DNA of 64,000 nt from Bisporella sp. PMI_857 (taxonomy: Eukaryota; Ascomycota; Leotiomycetes; Helotiales; Helotiaceae): positions 310,001 through 374,000 of the forward strand of contig JAJSPD010000030.1 in the NCBI GenBank assembly GCA_021307315.1. The letters are read 5' to 3'. This document shows positions 1 to 12,313 of this stretch, piece after piece. The notes beneath the pieces were generated by a model. It worked only from the letters and a program-made list of their open reading frames with translations, was not told the DNA's origin and did no database searches. The translations under genes were made by a program, and so were the position numbers. How positions within the stretch are numbered: the stretch's first letter is position 1; each line of letters begins with the position of its first letter.

Positions 1-96
1 AAATTATTGTGCCATAGCTATTGTACGACCTGTTTTCAGAGACTCATAAAGTCAGTTGCGCTTGGAGCATCTATCACCTGGAGCTAATGTATTTAG

Positions 97-1450
97 AAAT
101 GCCCTCGAGTCAGAAGCGCACTGGCCAGCAAAATGTTGCTTGAATCTCATCCCCCCTGCCACAATATTATCTAACATTGACAATAAATCAAAAATACTGT
201 TCAAACAACGCGAGACTGAATGGGCGATACCGGTGGGAGATCGAATATATTGTTCGAGACGAACATGTGGCGCCTGGGTGAATCCAAAGTATGTTAATGA
301 GTCGTCTAATAGTGCGAAATGTGGTAAATGTGGACACAAAACATGTAGCATGTGCCGCGGTGACTTTCACGGTGGACGTGATTGTCCACAAGACAGGGGA
401 ATTCAGGCCACGCTCGAGCTTGCTGAAGTTGAGGGCTGGAAACGATGCTACAGTTGTCATGCTTTGGTAGAACACAATCAAGGATGTCGTCATATGACTT
501 GCCGATGCAGAGCGCAGTTCTGCTATATCTGTTCAGCTCGATGGCGAACATGCACCTGTACCGATGCTGATCTTAGAAACATCACTCGGGTAACTGAGAT
601 TCGACGACAGAATCAAGAAGCTCAGTTCGCACTAGCAGCAGCAGAAGCTCTTCAGATAGCACAAAGAGAAGCTACGGAAGCAGAACGAAGAGCTAGGATC
701 GAAGAAGAAGAACGGCAAATTCTACTCGAAGTCGATAACTTTATTCGCGAAGAAGACGAGCGTGCAGCGAGAGAAGCGGAGGCAGCACGAATTGCAGTCC
801 AGGCTGAGAGACAAAAACAAGAAGAACAGCGACTTGCTGCTATTCATGCTCGCTTCCAGTCACTCATCCAAGAGTTTGAGTTACTTGATGCTGTACAGAA
901 AATTCTTCTCAGTGAGCGTCACGAGCGCGAAATCCAGGTACTGCAAACGGACAGCAAAAATAAACTGAACGCTCTATCGATCAAGCACCAGTCTGAAACT
1001 ACTCAACAAAAGCGCAATTCTAAATCAATAATTGCGGAGTTTGAATGCAAGTTCCGGCTCGAATATGAGACGCGACTAGCAGAAGAACGCCAGCGGGAAG
1101 ACAAATACCTTGATGAACTCCGAAAATACTGGGCTGGGCATCTGGACGGTGAGCACAAAATCAGAAGTGCTTATAACGAGTTGCAGGCTGAGCGGACCAG
1201 AGATTTTCGCCACTGGTATTCATATAGGAGAGCCCAACGGCGAGCATTAGAAGATACAGCGGAGAAGAAGAAGTGTTCTGAAGCAGAGCGCCAGGTCCTT
1301 GAACTTAGAGCTGCGCGTTTACAGATCAGATCAGAGGCTATTGAGTGGAGAAAACGCAAAAGGAGCGAGTCGATTTGGTTTGACCTTGTATCGGAGGAAA
1401 GGAAGGCGATGCTCGAAGAGTTGCAAGTTGAGGAATATTCAAAGTTATGA
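97..1450 (+). CDS. RBR-type E3 ubiquitin ligase, 3' part (5' end outside window)
   Basis: Ubiquitin-protein ligase of the RING-between-RING class, which passes ubiquitin through a cysteine thioester in RING2. The window holds the end of RING1 (HWPAKCC), the IBR (YCSRRTCGAWV, then CGKCGHKTCSMCRGDFHGGRDC) and RING2 (CYSCHALVEHNQGCRHMTC, then CRAQFCYICSARWRTC). The catalytic cysteine is expected in the HMTCRC segment. The last 250 or so residues are a long charged Glu/Arg/Gln-rich coiled coil. The first RING cysteines must lie upstream. A GCTAAT branch site followed by TTTAG at 92-96 suggests an intron ends there, so I start the exon at 97; the frame stays open back to about 50. The stop is at 1448-1450. 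Class is sure, substrate unknown. Confidence 0.85.
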
Positions 1451-4062
1451 TTGCTGAAGTCATATGTAACTCGAAAGTCCCCTACCCCTTGCTTCGTTTC
1501 CTCTTCTCAAGCCTAGGAAAGCGCCTTCTGCATATTTTCCGAAAGCTTGATTGTATAATGTCATTTTTGGGGGCTTTTTTATATTAAGCCTCTTAATCTG
1601 AGAGATTGTTACTGTCCTGCTTCTCAAGACTTGTATTTACTCCAATTTCCACCATCACGTCTATTTTTCCCACATCATATTATGTTGCTTAGAACCGTGC
1701 TGCATTTCTCGGGAAATTGTTACGGCTGCCTATATTTGACATTCTTGTGTTATAGAGCATGATCGTGGTTGCACTACACGCCGGAATTATATTATCAAAA
1801 AATCTGGCCAGGCCCAACTATAAACTACCTGAAGCCCTGGCAAACACATGTCTCTACTCCGCTGTCTCTGGCATGTCATTGTATCAGCATTCACGACCCA
1901 GATTGACGCCATTAGCACGATTCAGAAGGTAGTTTAAGCAAAATTCTCTGACTGACGGGGGTGAAAGATCCTAAAGTAAAAATAAGTACGCATCTTCAGA
2001 TATATTATAATTATCGCTTAGCGTATAATTTAATTGCTTTGTATATAGTGTATTAGCATTTTTCTCAAGGATCTCAAAGATAAAATCCTTTCTGCTCCCA
2101 AAAATTTTCTCTCTGCAAAAGCGTAGTCAATTTCGCTTCTGATAAGAGCCCTAAGGTGTGTACGCTCATGCTATATATGGCTTTTGAAAGGGGATTGTCG
2201 TTCTGGATGTGGGTGGGGGGGAAGAATATGTTGTGCAGATAATTTATGTGGAAATTTGGAGGCTGGCAGTTAGAGGAAGTGGATAAGAGATTCTGCCCAA
2301 AGTACTCGTTGCACGTTAGAATTAGAAGACAAGAGTCGGTATAGTGTTGTGCTAAATAGGCTCCCGACAGATAAGAGTCCTGTACATTCTGAAGCATTAT
2401 GTTGACGGAATGGTATGGCCGTAGATCTTATACTCATAATATCAAGCCACAGATTGTATATAATCCTTGTAAATAACGTTATAAGAAAAACATGTTGTCG
2501 ATATAGCTTATATATGAGAGTGAGTATAGTTATATTTATATATATTGTGAAACTGGCCATTCTCATTCTAAGACACACAATGCATAGGCGCTCGATCGCA
2601 TCGCTTAAATCCGAGGATAGCCAAGGTATCGAGGCTAGACTGCGGAATGGGTGGGTTATAAACCATTAGACCTAACTTATGGGGTCCAAAATCGAGATCA
2701 ACCCAACCCAGTGGGTTTACCGCAGCGTAACCAACGTCAGCTCCCTTCATATGCTGGAGAAAGTCAAGCATTGTCAAAGACAGCATCAAAGAATAAATAA
2801 AATCATCGCTGGCTATGAGCATTTCTCTCACAAACACACTGAGTTCAACAGATTCGTCCACGAAGCCATCAAGGAACTTAGCAGAATATTTACCGAAGGC
2901 GGCGATGGAGGCCAAATTGGAGTCTCAAGAAACTAGGCAACATGTGGTTATCTTTTGCAAAGGTTCGCCAAGAGCTAGAGCCGTTGTTTACGGAGTTTGC
3001 TTCACCACTTCCTATGAATGGAGATAAGAAGCGATTTGACCAGGCCAAAGCAAAAGAGGCAATACTTAATACAAAAATTAAGTAGGTATCAATTTAGGAA
3101 TGTTGATCCACCTTCGTTGGTAATGTATAGCAATAGGCTAACCCCAAGAAATCGTAGAAATGCTGAGGCAGCTATGGACAACCAAGTCATATTACAGTCA
3201 CAATTCATTTACAATCCATTTAGCACAAACTTATGTTGCTATGTTGCAGAGTCCAAGAACTAACAAATGTGACATCTGTTTGAAATATCCAAGGGGCATT
3301 AGGGGTGACTAGCGGATTTTCAAGTTTTGGGAGGACTTTCATTTATTTCAGACATTGTGTTTCGTCATAGAGAATATTATACAATAGCATCGCAATGGCT
3401 TGATGCAAAAGCTAATAGGCACAAGATTGTATAAAGAATCAATTGCAAAATATTTCTTGAAATTTAACATTCATGGCTCCCTTTAAGGCATAGCTAATAG
3501 ACTCTGTAAACTTGGAGAGCACAAAGCCTCTTCAAAAAGTTTTCACCACTTATGTTGGATGGATGATTAATTTGTTACCAGAAGCAGTCTGTGTCGTGTA
3601 TAGCTTCAATTCCAACTTTGGTTATTAGAATTCTTTAGCAGAAATAGTTGAGAAGTGCTGTGACTGAGTGATTGCTGGATTGACGATGTGGGCCATGTGA
3701 TAATGAGCTTACTGACTGATGAGTGGTCAGGCTTGTGGCTCTTCTTTATCTAGCTTGTTAAGAGAGATTATCTTATATAGATATCTCATTAATAATTGAT
3801 ACACTGGGGCCAACAAATCCAACTCGTTACTTCTGTGGAAGATGGCTGGGATACTTGTAGAAGGATCATCCTCTTACACATGCCGGAGGCCATTAGATAA
3901 GACGAGCTGTCATTAAGAACAGGGGCAGGTTCCGTGACCATTCGTGGAGCTAGATGCTGACGAGGACTCATATTTGTCTCTGGATTATAATGGAGCATGT
4001 TGTCTTGCCAGGATACTGCATAAGGATCCTTCGCGTAATTGTATAGTCAAGTGGTCCAAAGA
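1451..4062. other. AT-rich gene-poor stretch, no gene called
   Basis: Short overlapping ORFs of 60-137 codons occur on both strands. None shows a recognisable domain, a consistent exon series or a start context I trust. The base composition is AT-richer than the flanking genes and stops are frequent. This could be old degenerate repeat or transposon sequence, but I see no terminal repeats or transposase motif. Confidence 0.5.
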
Positions 4063-5072
4063 TCATCTCGTCGCGCCGGCATTTTTGCTACTCACACTAC
4101 CAGCGATGCTATCCCTCAGGTGCTTAATGACAGCCTTATCCATAGACTGCTGGAGCTCCAACATGCTGATCTTATTTTTCAACTCCTCGATAGTCTCGTC
4201 CTTTTTCTTCAGACCAATTCGTATCGTATCCCGGCCTTTCGCAATTCCAGAGATCCTCAACGCATGCTTATTCAGTAGTTCCTTCAGTTTGGAGTTTGCT
4301 ACCTCATCAATATGCTGGTCCTTCAACAGTTCCATGACTTTGTCCGTGATATCATAGTTCTGGGTATTATCCTGGTAGGTAAGCAATGCAGCGGCGTCCC
4401 GGAAGCGTCCCGGAGTAGGCGTTGCAGATGGACTTCGCATCCCATGCTCATTCCCATCCCACATGAGTCCTTTCAGTCTTGCTTTTGTTGGCGAGATGAA
4501 GACATTGCTGGGTTCGTTTTGTGTCTGAGGTGTTGGCAGTCCGTCAGCATCCCTTTTTCTTTTGCTACCCGGTGTCGTGAACGGATCAAATTTGGCGACT
4601 TTGCGTGGTGTTTCGGGCGGAGATGATGGCGCAGCTTCTTCCAACGAGACCGCAGCCGCAGTTAAGCTCGCCTCATCTTCTTGCGATAAGCCAAATTCGT
4701 CCTCCTCTTCCTCAAGGTTGCTGGTGCCGTGGGTTATTGTTTGCTTGCGAGCTGGTTCAGGTTCGGATCTTGTATTGTCGAGTACGGCTTGTTTTTCTCT
4801 TGCAATGGCCGAGTCCCTCCACAGAAACATCTTGCATTGGCTTCTTTGGCATGTGTAAAACCATCTCCCTTTGTTCTTTGTCTCTTTTTTAGCTTCGAAA
4901 ATGGCTGCCGGTAGTCTGGGATTACAATTGCCTTGAAATGTTAGCTTGCACTTTAGGACTATATGATCTACTCACAAAACCATTTGCCATCTTGAAATAT
5001 GCCCATAAGAGGTATTATTTTCCGCGCACCAGGGGTATACCCTCCAGGTTTGGGAGAATTATAGCTCGACAT
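4063..5072 (-). CDS. GRF-type zinc finger protein with C-terminal coiled coil
   Basis: Two exons: 5072-4976 and 4931-4063. The 44-nt intron has donor GTGAGT, branch GCTAAC and acceptor CAAG. The product is 321 residues. Splicing restores a complete GRF zinc finger near residues 27-70: KWFCNCNPRLPA, then KGRWFYTCQRSQCKMFLW. The first cysteine codon is split by the intron. GRF fingers bind single-stranded nucleic acid and occur in DNA repair enzymes such as APE2, NEIL3 and TOP3A. Next come an acidic EEEEDEF patch, a Ser/Pro/Thr-rich nuclear-looking region with KRKR, and a C-terminal coiled coil of about 90 residues. The start ATG at 5072 is the first in frame. The finger is clear; a role in DNA repair is inferred from the family. 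Confidence 0.85.
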
Positions 5073-7207
5073 TTTTGAGACAACGGACTCTGGACTGCTA
5101 AATATCTGACTACTGTATTGGTGACAGGATATTGGATGGAAAATTGGAGGTAGAGGGGAACCATTTGTGTTCCAGACCTTTACAGTCTTATTCCCAGCCT
5201 CCTACCTTTCAGGATGTGTCTCTCCAAGGTTGCAGCCTTGTCATATTGATTTCATCTGCGTATCACTTGGTTCAAAGCTATGCGCCTCAGAGAAAGACTT
5301 AAAACTCTTGGAAAATAAAGAGTATTTTTGCAATCGTGAAATGTTGCCCTCAATTCTACAACTCTGCAAACTAGAGATAGCCAGTCACTTCCTTATCGTG
5401 AGATTAAGGTTAGTCGAGCCCCGCACTAGGAACTGCGTGTTCCTATTCGTTCCCCACTCTTCCTTATAATTCTTGGAATAAATATTTGCTTAATCACAAA
5501 ATTTTTCAACCAAACGTGGTATTCCACCCTCGGTCGTCTAGTTGGTTTATGGCGTCCGGCTGTAATTGATTATAGTCTACCGGAATGTCGCGCGTTCGAC
5601 TGTACGTATAAACAGTCCACAAATATCCTCAGATTAGAGACTAACTCTGATTGCAGCGCGCCTGAGGGATCATACAAATTTTTTGGAACTTGAGGTTTTT
5701 TTACTCTGAAGTGAAATATATCCTCAATAAGAAGTGAGAAAAAGAGCTTTGGAGAAGGGATTCTCTTTTTTTGGGAACATGAAAGTGAATAAGGAGATGG
5801 GGTATTAAGCGAGACCTCCACGTACTTTGCTAGTCCTGCTAAATTGGAATACAGACCTAGTATGGCAAAGGTTCTCACACTTTAAGAGATAATTAAACAA
5901 GTTAAGTCGTTTTTTAAAAGGTCGTAAAGCTCCTTCATTCAGAATTTCTTCCAAAATTTCAAATCTCTAGGCAGTTAAAGCATAAAAATTTGCTTATATT
6001 TCATAGCTATAGGTTCGAAAATAAGGTTTCTAGATATCGCTCCCTACTGCCCATACTCCCTATCCGTTTCTCCTACCCGAAGTCGTCTGATTGTTCCAGG
6101 TCTCTGTGTACCTCGCCAGCATTCGTATCGCCAATTGTGGGTAGATTAGAATATGGCGACGATCATTCGTTAATCTGTATTGTTTCTCTCCAACCAACGA
6201 ACCATATTGAATCCTTGGACGCTTGCGATCAGGGGAAGGTCTAGTGCTGAGCCTTTCCTTAATTTCCCGTCGCAATCTTGTAGTTTTCGTCAAAGGATAC
6301 AGGCCACCATCCTCTACCAGATCGTCAGGATCAACGCCACCATATTCACCATTAAGTGCCTGAAAGAATCGAGTTTACTTTCTTATTTTCTCGTTTAACC
6401 CTGTTTGCATCACTCTTATTCCCATAAACTTCTTCGTCTAGATCAATGCAAATGTCTGTGCTATGCTTAAAATAGTCGGTTACACGCCTCTCGTCAATAT
6501 AGTAAGTTCGTCTTAATTATCACTCGGATCTAAAGCTGTAGGCGATCATTCCCTTTCATGAAATTAGCCCCTATCAACTTCCCTATTGTCCCGCCCCCAA
6601 CGTTGTTGTCGTCATCGACGTATTCGTTACCTTCTTTGCAAGAAAAAAGACAGTTGCTGCTCGGACTTTCACAATCTACGCAAAACGCCTCCATGCCTAC
6701 GGTCTTCATCCCGTAGTATTTGGGATTTCCCCCAGTCTTTGAACTCCATCGAACGCCGCATCAGTGAGAAATATCACTGTGGAATCTCAGTGTCATAATT
6801 CTAGATTGAAATATCCGAAAACTGGGACTGTCTCCAATAGACACATTGTCCCAATTCAATATTTGGCCTATATACGCTGCACATCTGGGCACACAACTTT
6901 TCTAAGGCCCCAAATGAATAAAAATAAATACCTGTGGAAGGCTCTTACAAGCTTTGACTTCCCAAAGCCTCCTCGACGACCATCTTATGCTCATCCAAAA
7001 GATTACTAAAGCAATTCTTTATGGCTGATGTCATCCAGTTTCCCCACCACAAAAGGCGTTGAGGGCGATTATACTGTAGAAGAGGCAGGGTATCGTTTTT
7101 ACCTCCGAAAGAGAATGACATTCAGCGGCTTTTAAAGCTTACTTTCCAAGTCTTTCCAAGTGGAGTAGATAGCCATCCAGGACCTGTATTGTGTTCTAAA
7201 TTGGTTA
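5073..7207. other. Intergenic, small ORFs only
   Basis: Apart from the tRNA-like relic at 5527-5606, I see only short ORFs (60-102 codons) on both strands without recognisable domains or splice series. No gene is called. Confidence 0.5.
5527..5606 (+). pseudogene. tRNA-like relic (tRNA-Asp type)
   Basis: The stretch reads like the 5' half of a nuclear tRNA: acceptor-like CCCTCGG, a D arm GTCTAGTTGGTTTATGGC (A box), and anticodon-stem halves TCCGG and CCGGA separated by an over-long interval at about 5560-5580. A B-box-like GCGCGTTCGACT follows. The T stem does not close and no 3' acceptor strand complementary to CCCTCGG follows. The layout fits tRNA-Asp(GTC) with the loop replaced and the 3' end lost. 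A tRNA-Tyr(GTA) with an intron was considered but has the same 3' defects. It could also be the head of a tRNA-derived SINE. Confidence 0.5.
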
Positions 7208-7750
7208 CTAAGTATACGGTCGTTCAAGTGCCTGGACAGCATCAAAACTGTAGATTCCACCAGGGCCACAAGACTGTTCTGCGATAACGCGCCGCATAGT
7301 ACCTGGAGTATCGAATAACTCGTTTGCGGTCCGGTTGTGTTGTCGGCGGGAAACTATTTGCTTGGGTATCTCAAGCTGGATGAAATGTTTCGCCTTGATC
7401 TCTGTCGTTTCTCGGCCAATACGTATGTATCTACCATTATACACAATATAGTCCTCATAAATTGTGATAGCTTGAGATGCAAGAGCGGGTTCAAGGACCA
7501 ATTTTGTAAAGACGGTTAGAATCCAGCACGTTAAAATTTGTAATTGTACTCTGAAGCTCCCCAAAGGCCAATGACACTGATATTTCCTCCAGAACGCTTT
7601 TACTGCGTTTTCTGGAGTCCCTGGGACTCTTTGGGAGAGTTTTCTGTGCTGCATCTTCCCCCCCCTTACATCTTCGCTACCTCCATCTTCGGTACCTGAA
7701 TCATTCTCCCTCAGAGTGGCCAATAGAGTTGGCCAGATATCTGAATCCAT
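7208..7750 (-). CDS. Hypothetical ORF, possibly a degenerate fragment
   Basis: An open frame of 180 codons with no recognised domain. The first 60 residues (acidic, then TPENAVKAFWRKY) look like the natural start of a protein. The part after about residue 65 becomes compositionally odd, and a plausible continuation lies in another frame near 7530 (reading FNVLDSNRLYKIGP). That pattern would fit a frameshifted remnant. The N-terminal motif faintly recalls fungal calpain-like proteins, but I would not assign it. Confidence 0.25.
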   Translation of the reverse strand: MDSDIWPTLLATLRENDSGTEDGGSEDVRGGKMQHRKLSQRVPGTPENAVKAFWRKYQCHWPLGSFRVQLQILTCWILTVFTKLVLEPALASQAITIYEDYIVYNGRYIRIGRETTEIKAKHFIQLEIPKQIVSRRQHNRTANELFDTPGTMRRVIAEQSCGPGGIYSFDAVQALERPYT

Positions 7751-8823
7751 TCCTATTCAAATTGATATAGGATCTCTAGTCATACCTGGGCGCCGAGATC
7801 AATTCTAGGGGAAACACAATCCAGCAACATATCAGGATAGGCAGGGCAGATGCACCAACTCAAGGGAAGAGCAGCATGCCGCTCTTTGTCCTGACATCCT
7901 TCTCTTTTTGTGGGTATAGTCGATAAGAAAAGAGCAAGTTTAAAGACTAGTCTCTAGGTAACAAAGAAAACATTGAATTGTGAAGCAGTACCAAAGGATA
8001 CCTTGTAAACATAGTCTGTCGATTGGCATAAACCAAACAAAACAGGGCAAAAGAGGATAGAATGGATGGATACCATGAAAAGCTAACAGCGGTAGCAAAG
8101 AAGTCAGGTCCAAGACCAGAGCCATTATGTATAGTTCCTGGACTGATGCTCAAAGATATCCTTCAAGGTCTTAGCGCAAGCGGTTTCCGTTCTGTTTTTG
8201 TTATCATTTAATATGTACAGTATTGTACAGCATGGACATGAAATAAAATGATACGCATTTGTACTAACTATAGATCCAGTATATAGTATACAGTAGCACA
8301 ATACAGTATAGAACCCTACAAAGTGAGTAGGTATGGTCGAAGCATCCGATTGGCGGAATAGCACGTGCACAAGAACCGAGGGCTTGGCATTAGGTCTTGA
8401 TACCAAGCGGCAATTCCCGGAGGAGAGGAGGCTCAAATTCGTCTCACATGGTGTTTTTCTATAAACAAATAAATGGTTGTCTTAGCCAAGTTAAAATAAA
8501 AAAAACCTGAACGCATTAGATCAAGAAGCTTGATGCACACGTACCTAGATAAATCAATTGTATTGCGTAGATAATTATTGTCTTGCGATGTGCCGTGGTA
8601 GTAGCACGATTTAATTGGAAATATTTTGTTCCCGAGGATGCTGCTGAGTATTGACAGCACATGATTGGCCAAATGCTTAGAGCATTTCCTCAACATCGAT
8701 GACCCGGATAAACGTATTCGCTTTTGTATCTGCATTCGCCTCAGCTCATACTGTATAACAAACGACTCTCTTCTCCTGCTATTTGAATCTCTCCTCTCTT
8801 TCACCGGTGTATGAGCTTGGAGC
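7751..8823. other. Upstream region of the SDHA gene, no gene seen
   Basis: Only short minus-strand ORFs of up to 139 codons without recognisable features. The proximal part presumably carries the promoter of the succinate dehydrogenase gene. I see no specific motif to report. Confidence 0.45.
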
Positions 8824-11040
8824 ATGTCTTCAATAGCAATGCGGCGATTCACGACCCCTTCGGTATGTTGAAGCTCTCACGGCTAGAATGTTAGACAGCC
8901 GATATTTAGATATTTTGCTAACGCAGGTTTGGCAGCTTTCGAGGGCATTGAAGAGCCAGGCCAGAGCCTTTTCTTCTACACGGCCTGCAGGTATGGATTT
9001 TCAAGCTCTCACCGTCTTCGCGCATGTTTCTAATCAAAAAAATAATAGCTCGAATCATCACGCACGCGCCATTGCGAGCGAAAGAAGCATCTCCGTTCGT
9101 TAGCCAGAAATACCCCGTTATCGTACGTACCCTTAGTTGTCGGCTTCAGACATGCCATTGACTTCGGATAATAGGATCATGAGTATGATGCGATTGTCGT
9201 GGGTGCTGGCGGAGCTGGTTTACGAGCAGCCTTCGGTCTTGCGGAGGCCGGCTTCAACACCGCCTGTATATCGAAACTTTTCCCAACTCGAAGTCACACT
9301 GTAGCTGCGCAAGGTGGTATTAATGCAGCCCTTGGTAACATGCACGAGGATGACTGGCGGTGGCATATGTACGATACAGTCAAAGGTTCGGATTGGCTTG
9401 GAGATCAAGATGCTATCCATTATATGACAAGAGAGGCACCACAATCAGTTATTGAGCTAGAAAACTACGGCTGCCCCTTCTCGAGAACTGATGATGGGAA
9501 AATGTACGTTTCGCGCCTAGGTTATTTAGTCAGGCTGACGTGTTTAGTTATCAACGTGCCTTCGGTGGTCAATCACAAAAGTATGGAAAAGGTGGACAAG
9601 CATACCGATGCTGTGCTGCTGCGGATAGAACCGGTCACGCCCTCCTCCACACTCTCTATGGCCAATCTCTGCGGCATAATACAAACTACTTTATTGAATA
9701 CTTTGCACTGGATCTGATAATGGAAGACGGCGAATGTAAGGGTGTTCTCGCTTACAACCAAGAAGATGGAACTCTACACCGATTCCGTGCGCACAACACC
9801 GTCCTAGCTACAGGTGGTTACGGACGTGCGTACTTCAGTTGCACATCTGCGCACACTTGTACAGGTGACGGAATGGCCATGGTTGCTCGTGCCGGTCTAC
9901 CAAATCAAGATCTCGAATTCGTCCAATTCCACCCAACTGGTATTTATGGTGCAGGATGTTTGATCACTGAAGGCGCCCGTGGTGAAGGTGGATATCTTCT
10001 CAACTCCGAGGGAGAACGATTTATGGAGCGTTATGCACCAACTGCTAAGGACCTGGCCAGTCGTGATGTCGTTTCCCGATCAATGACCATGGAAATCCGG
10101 GAAGGACGTGGTGTTGGTCCCGATAAGGATCACATTTACCTTCAACTCAGCCATCTTCCGCCCGAGATTTTGCACGAGCGTCTACCTGGCATCTCTGAGA
10201 CAGCATCGATTTTCTCTGGCGTTGATGTCCGAAAGCAACCTATTCCAGTTCTTCCAACGGTCCACTACAACATGGGCGGAATCCCCACTAAATACACTGG
10301 TGAGGTGCTTACGGTTGATGCAGAAGGCAAGGATAAGGTTGTCCCAGGGCTTTTCGCTTGTGGTGAGGCAGCTTGCGTGTCTGTTCATGGTGCCAACCGT
10401 CTGGGAGCTAACTCATTACTCGATCTGATCGTTTTCGGTCGTGCTGTCTCGCATACAGTACGTGATAACTTTGAGCCAGGCCAGCCACATAAGGAGATCA
10501 GCGCCGACGCTGGTGCCGAGTCGATCGCACTGCTCGATCAAGTGCGAACTTCTTCTGGACCAAAATCAACTCACGACATTCGGTTAGCCATGCAGAAGAC
10601 TATGCAAACAGATGTCAGCGTCTTCCGTACACAAGAAAGTTTAGATGAGGGTGTAAAGAAAATTGCAGAGGTCGATAGCACATTTGCGGATGTTGGAATC
10701 AAGGACAGAAGCATGATCTGGAACTCGGATCTCGTTGAGACTCTCGAGTTAAGAAACTTGTTAACTTGCGCGTATGTATCCATTTTTCAAACTAATTATC
10801 TATATACTAATAGTTGATAGTACCCAAACCGCTGTAGCGGCAGCAGCAAGAAAGGAGTCCCGGGGAGCACATGCAAGAGAAGACTACCCTGAGAGAGACG
10901 ACAAGGAGTGGATGAAGCACAGCTTGACCTTCCAGAAGAAACCCCACGGCAAGGTCGACTTAACATACAGAGCAGTTGTAGGCACGACACTAGACGAGGC
11001 AGAGTGTCCAGCCGTTCCCCCTTTCAAGCGTGTTTACTAG
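8824..11040 (+). CDS. sdhA: Succinate dehydrogenase flavoprotein subunit (complex II), mitochondrial
   Basis: Oxidises succinate to fumarate in the TCA cycle and feeds electrons to ubiquinone through complex II. Six exons: 8824-8862, 8927-8990, 9049-9122, 9175-9503, 9548-10771 and 10821-11040, giving 649 residues, the usual length. The first two exons encode a mitochondrial presequence rich in Ser and Arg. Key motifs: dinucleotide fold [34 protein letters not shown], with the histidine that binds FAD covalently; EFVQFHPTG; active-site [19 protein letters not shown]; and the C-terminal arginine-rich REDYPERDD. The start ATG at 8824 was chosen because it splices in frame ([13 protein letters not shown] to [11 protein letters not shown]); an in-frame ATG at 8839 is an alternative. 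Confidence 0.97.
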
Positions 11041-11465
11041 ACTTGGTTTCCTTCGCATGTTTTGAATCGCATTGAAAGCGGGAATGATCTCGCGCTATAA
11101 CTGAGGTGCTTGAGGGCAGTCGTCTTTCTAGCTTGTATAATATAAAACCGTAAAAAATCAGCGTCTATCTTGGCCTCCACTGATAATGGATTTTGCTCGG
11201 GTCGCGTGTAAAGGATCTCTTCCGATAGGGATAGACTATTCAAGAAACGATTCTACTATAGTATAACTCTACCATGCTCCGTAGTATACGACGTAGAAGT
11301 ATACAGTAAGATATCCGACGTGCAAAACTAGTATGTTAGAATCTGCTTCGTGTTAGTTTCAATGTTATATTGTTCTACGACGCTAATTGAGTTCTTGACT
11401 TTTCCTTCTAAGCTGCCATACTAAGACCTCTCCATCATTTGGGCATCCTTCTTCCTCTCTTATGC

Positions 11466-12187
11466 TCATATGAACGCAATCAAATCATCCAACGTAGCAA
11501 TATCTGTACTCTCCACCTTCTATTCACTCTTAATCTGCCCCAGCACCCTTCCCCTCCTCTCCCCATCATCAATGGCTCCTTCTCCTTAGGACCTGGTGTC
11601 TTCTCCTTCCGGTTAATCGCCACCACGAAATCAACGATCTTTCCGCCTTCCTTCCTCACAAGATCAATGGGCTCCCGCAACGTGGTCCGGTCGTCACCAC
11701 ATCATCCAACACCAAAACAGTCTTCCCCGTCAAAGAAGAGCCGACGAAATTACCATGCTCGCCATGGTCTTTCGCCTCTTTCCTGCTGAAGCTACACGAC
11801 ACCTTCGCTTCCGTTTCCAGATCCAGACAGTACAGCTCGAGGAGCGTGGAGCATGCTAATGGGATCGCTCTATATGCAGGCCAAATATCACATTGGGGAA
11901 CGGCATGCTAGGGTTGGATGTGAGGATGGAGATCGTGGTGTACTCATACGTGACGGAGATAGCGCTGAGAAGGTCCGTGGTGTAGAGCGAGCCGGCGTTG
12001 AAGAAGTTGAGAGATTCTGGGAGGTGTTAAGGAAGGGTTTGCTGGAAGACCTGGTGAAGGTAAGAGGAAAATATAGGTACGTACATCAACGAGATTTGAT
12101 GGTGAGTTTGCCAAAGGCGAGGGCGTTCCTTGCGAGGCTGGCTTGGAGGAAGTCGGCTTGGTATGTGGAAATTGTTGAACCTGCCAT
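11466..12187 (-). pseudogene. Orotate phosphoribosyltransferase pseudogene
   Basis: Orotate phosphoribosyltransferase makes OMP from orotate and PRPP in pyrimidine synthesis. Read from 12187 down, homologous pieces occur in the family order but in shifting frames: [70 protein letters not shown]; the PRPP loop [30 protein letters not shown]; and STDIATLDDLIAFI. Lesions I can see: an in-frame TGA just after KSR, lost bases before PAY and between the PRPP loop and LREP, another frame change near 11560, and a TAG where SE-Tyr-KVE is expected. The relic is GC-rich, so it is not heavily RIP-mutated. A working copy should exist elsewhere. Confidence 0.88.
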
Positions 12188-12313
12188 TATAATTATTTGA
12201 GTCCAGGGTACTGGGTCTGGAAATGAAGGCAGGCGTTTCTATGAAATTTCTAAAATCTTTGGTCTAGATGCGGGGGTTTAGAAGGGTCCCCTCATTGTAC
12301 AGTAAACAAAGGC

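Noticed and set aside
1451..4062. Transposon remnant
   Set aside because: No terminal inverted or long terminal repeats and no transposase or reverse transcriptase motif could be read in any frame.
5527..5606. Functional intron-containing tRNA-Tyr(GTA)
   Set aside because: A GTA triplet and an intron-like interval are present, but the T stem does not pair and there is no 3' acceptor strand.
6586..6720. Weak histone H4-like reading (VT...KKTV...YAKR...YG) on the plus strand
   Set aside because: Spacing between the matching residues differs from H4 at every step and the upstream part of H4 is absent; best explained by chance.
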